Source: Sympetrum striolatum
Lineage: Eukaryota; Arthropoda; Insecta; Odonata; Libellulidae
DNA length: 64,000 nucleotides
Direction: 5' to 3'
Assembly (NCBI GenBank): GCA_947579665.1
Contig: OX388345.1
Span: 28,673,849-28,737,848, forward strand
Shown: positions 62,611-64,000 of the stretch, in pieces
Position numbering within the stretch: the first letter of the stretch is position 1
Layout of the letters: each line of letters opens with the position of its first letter
The notes under the pieces: model-generated
The model's database searches: none
What the model was told of the DNA's origin: nothing
Seen by the model: only the letters and a program-made list of their open reading frames with translations
Translations under genes and position numbers: made by a program

Positions 62611-63490
62611 CATATCATTCATATTTTCCCTTATTTTTCATCTTGCTAGGCAGTTGCAGAATAAACAAAGCATTTATGTATGTATGATAGTATATCGATG
62701 GGAAAAATGAAATTAAAAACAAATGAATTCTAAAGTGGAATACAAAAAGTATAACGTTCAGATCGATATGTATGAACAAAGGAAGGGAGAAAGGTATTAG
62801 CTGAATGGAATTAATTTCTGTTTATATTATTATTTTAAGAATTAATTACTTCACGAGTGACCAAATAATCCGATGGGAACGTGTTCTTCAATTATTAACG
62901 GCATGTAATGTCCTTAAACAACACAGAATCCTCCTGTCAATTAACACATTTTACACTAACTAAAATTTTTTCTTCTTACACGTAGATAAATTGCTATTCA
63001 CTCACACGGAATGACCTCACGCTCGTGGTTGTTTACACACGATTTTATACGCACACGTAATGAAATATTAATAGCAGATGGGAAGAGAAGATGAAATATT
63101 GCTATTCACAGCCAGCGCAGAAGATCAAAACTTTAGCACGTAAACAAAGTAGCACCAATTAGGACTCAGAGCAAACTAAAAACAAAGGTAGTGTGCAATT
63201 CTTCAGAAGTGTAGGAAACACAGCTTCCAGTCAATTAAATATAACCTCAAGTCTCTCTCTGTACCTGTCAAGAATATTCGTAAAATAACTGGCAATAACA
63301 GTAGAGAAGAACAGAAATCATGTTAGCAGAAGAATTAAACATGCCATTGGAAACAATATGAATATTTTGAATTCTATAATGGCCATGATTTTGAATAAAA
63401 AATTCTTCCACCGTAGCGTCATGTCTTTACTTTTGGAAATGATAGTTCGTGGTGTAAGGAAACAAAATTTGGAACACGGCTCTTAAAGAA

Positions 63491-63679
63491 TTAGAGGTCT
63501 AAAATCTCCAATAGCCAGCCGTCTTTGCCGGTGTTCCTCGTCTCATTCACCGGTATTCCGAGAAACAACAATAAAAAACACTTAAAAATAGCGGTGCCTT
63601 TTCTTTTTTTCTCAAAATACCGGTGATTGAGACGAGGAACGCCGACAAAGACGTCCATTAGAGATTTTTAACCTCTAAT
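63491..63679. repeat. Inverted repeat or MITE, about 190 bp
   Basis: The left arm (TTAGAGGTCTAAAATCTCCA then GTCTTTGCCGGTGTTCCTCG) is inverted on the right (ATTAGAGGTTAAAAATCTCT then GTCTTTGTCGGCGTTCCTCG). Arms are about 75 bp with a short A-rich centre. I could not define a target duplication. Confidence 0.78.
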
Positions 63680-64000
63680 GAGAGTTAGTATTCAAACGCA
63701 GCAATAATCCTGACAACGCAAAGGGGTACGGACCGCTTTAAGATCTAAATCACAAGTTTGAAAAGGAAATCGCAAGTTCAGTAAGAGGATACCTATAAAA
63801 GAGTTATATATCATTGATTGGATAAGGACACTAAAATTGGAGGCCCATGTGAGGCAATGGCAACCGTTATACGTCAGCAGTTCTCAGCTGGGCACGGAGG
63901 GACAGATGGAACACTGACATCACCAAGTCTCTTTGTGTCGCCTGGCAACGAGAAGTTTTAAAGAGAGAGAATTAAAGAACGGCTACCGAGGTCCTCTACT

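Larger units (their letters stand above)
39672..64000 (+). other. First coding intron of the receptor gene, extends beyond the window
   Basis: No open frame to the right of the donor encodes the next part of an mGluR ligand-binding domain. The intron is therefore at least 24.3 kb and holds a MITE, palindromes, the hAT element, LINE-like tails and the 35-bp repeat. Stretches 43,560-47,460, 48,445-55,640 and 59,130-62,500 contain nothing else I can name. If the next exon is very short it could have been missed. Confidence 0.6.

Noticed and set aside
1..64000. CRISPR array, operon or prokaryotic defence system
   Set aside because: No direct-repeat/spacer array and no clustered long ORFs. The spliced exon and transposon content show eukaryotic nuclear DNA.

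Overview
This window looks like AT-rich, repeat-laden nuclear DNA of an arthropod, probably an insect. It is mostly non-coding. The reading frames are short and overlap on both strands. Canonical GT-AG splice signals flank the only convincing host exon. Most of the structure I can read is eroded transposable elements.

Host gene. At 38,762-39,671 (+) lies one exon of a class C G-protein-coupled receptor of the metabotropic glutamate receptor (mGluR) family, probably the insect mangetout (mtt) subclass. It has a good splice acceptor, a 5' leader with two short upstream ORFs, an ATG at 38,924, a signal peptide, an unusual block of tandem N-glycosylation sequons, the start of the Venus-flytrap ligand-binding domain, and a GTGAGT donor at 39,672. 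I find no later exon, so the following intron is longer than about 24 kb and fills the right third of the window. The left 38 kb is either a 5'-UTR intron or intergenic; I cannot tell which.

Mobile DNA. The best-defined element is a 2.93-kb Transib-type DNA transposon at 30,714-33,646. Transib is the superfamily related to the RAG1 recombinase. Both ends read CACAGTG inward, identical to the V(D)J recombination signal heptamer, and the copy is flanked by a 5-bp AAGCG duplication. Its transposase is broken by stops, a frameshift and an internal deletion. Other elements are a hAT-type element with an 8-bp duplication and a nested insertion (47,917-48,436), a long foldback element flanked by TTAA (8,710-9,470), three TA-flanked MITEs, tRNA-derived SINE-like units, several LINE-like 3' tails and a three-copy dispersed family.

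Palindromes. The window carries at least ten hairpin-forming inverted repeats, including a 70-bp perfect palindrome at 41,786-41,936. A subset shares the core CTGAAGATG - hairpin - GAAAC - GTC. The hairpin stem is conserved but its sequence differs between copies, which recalls a hammerhead ribozyme core. The Transib copy, the sequon array and this structured motif deserve the most attention.
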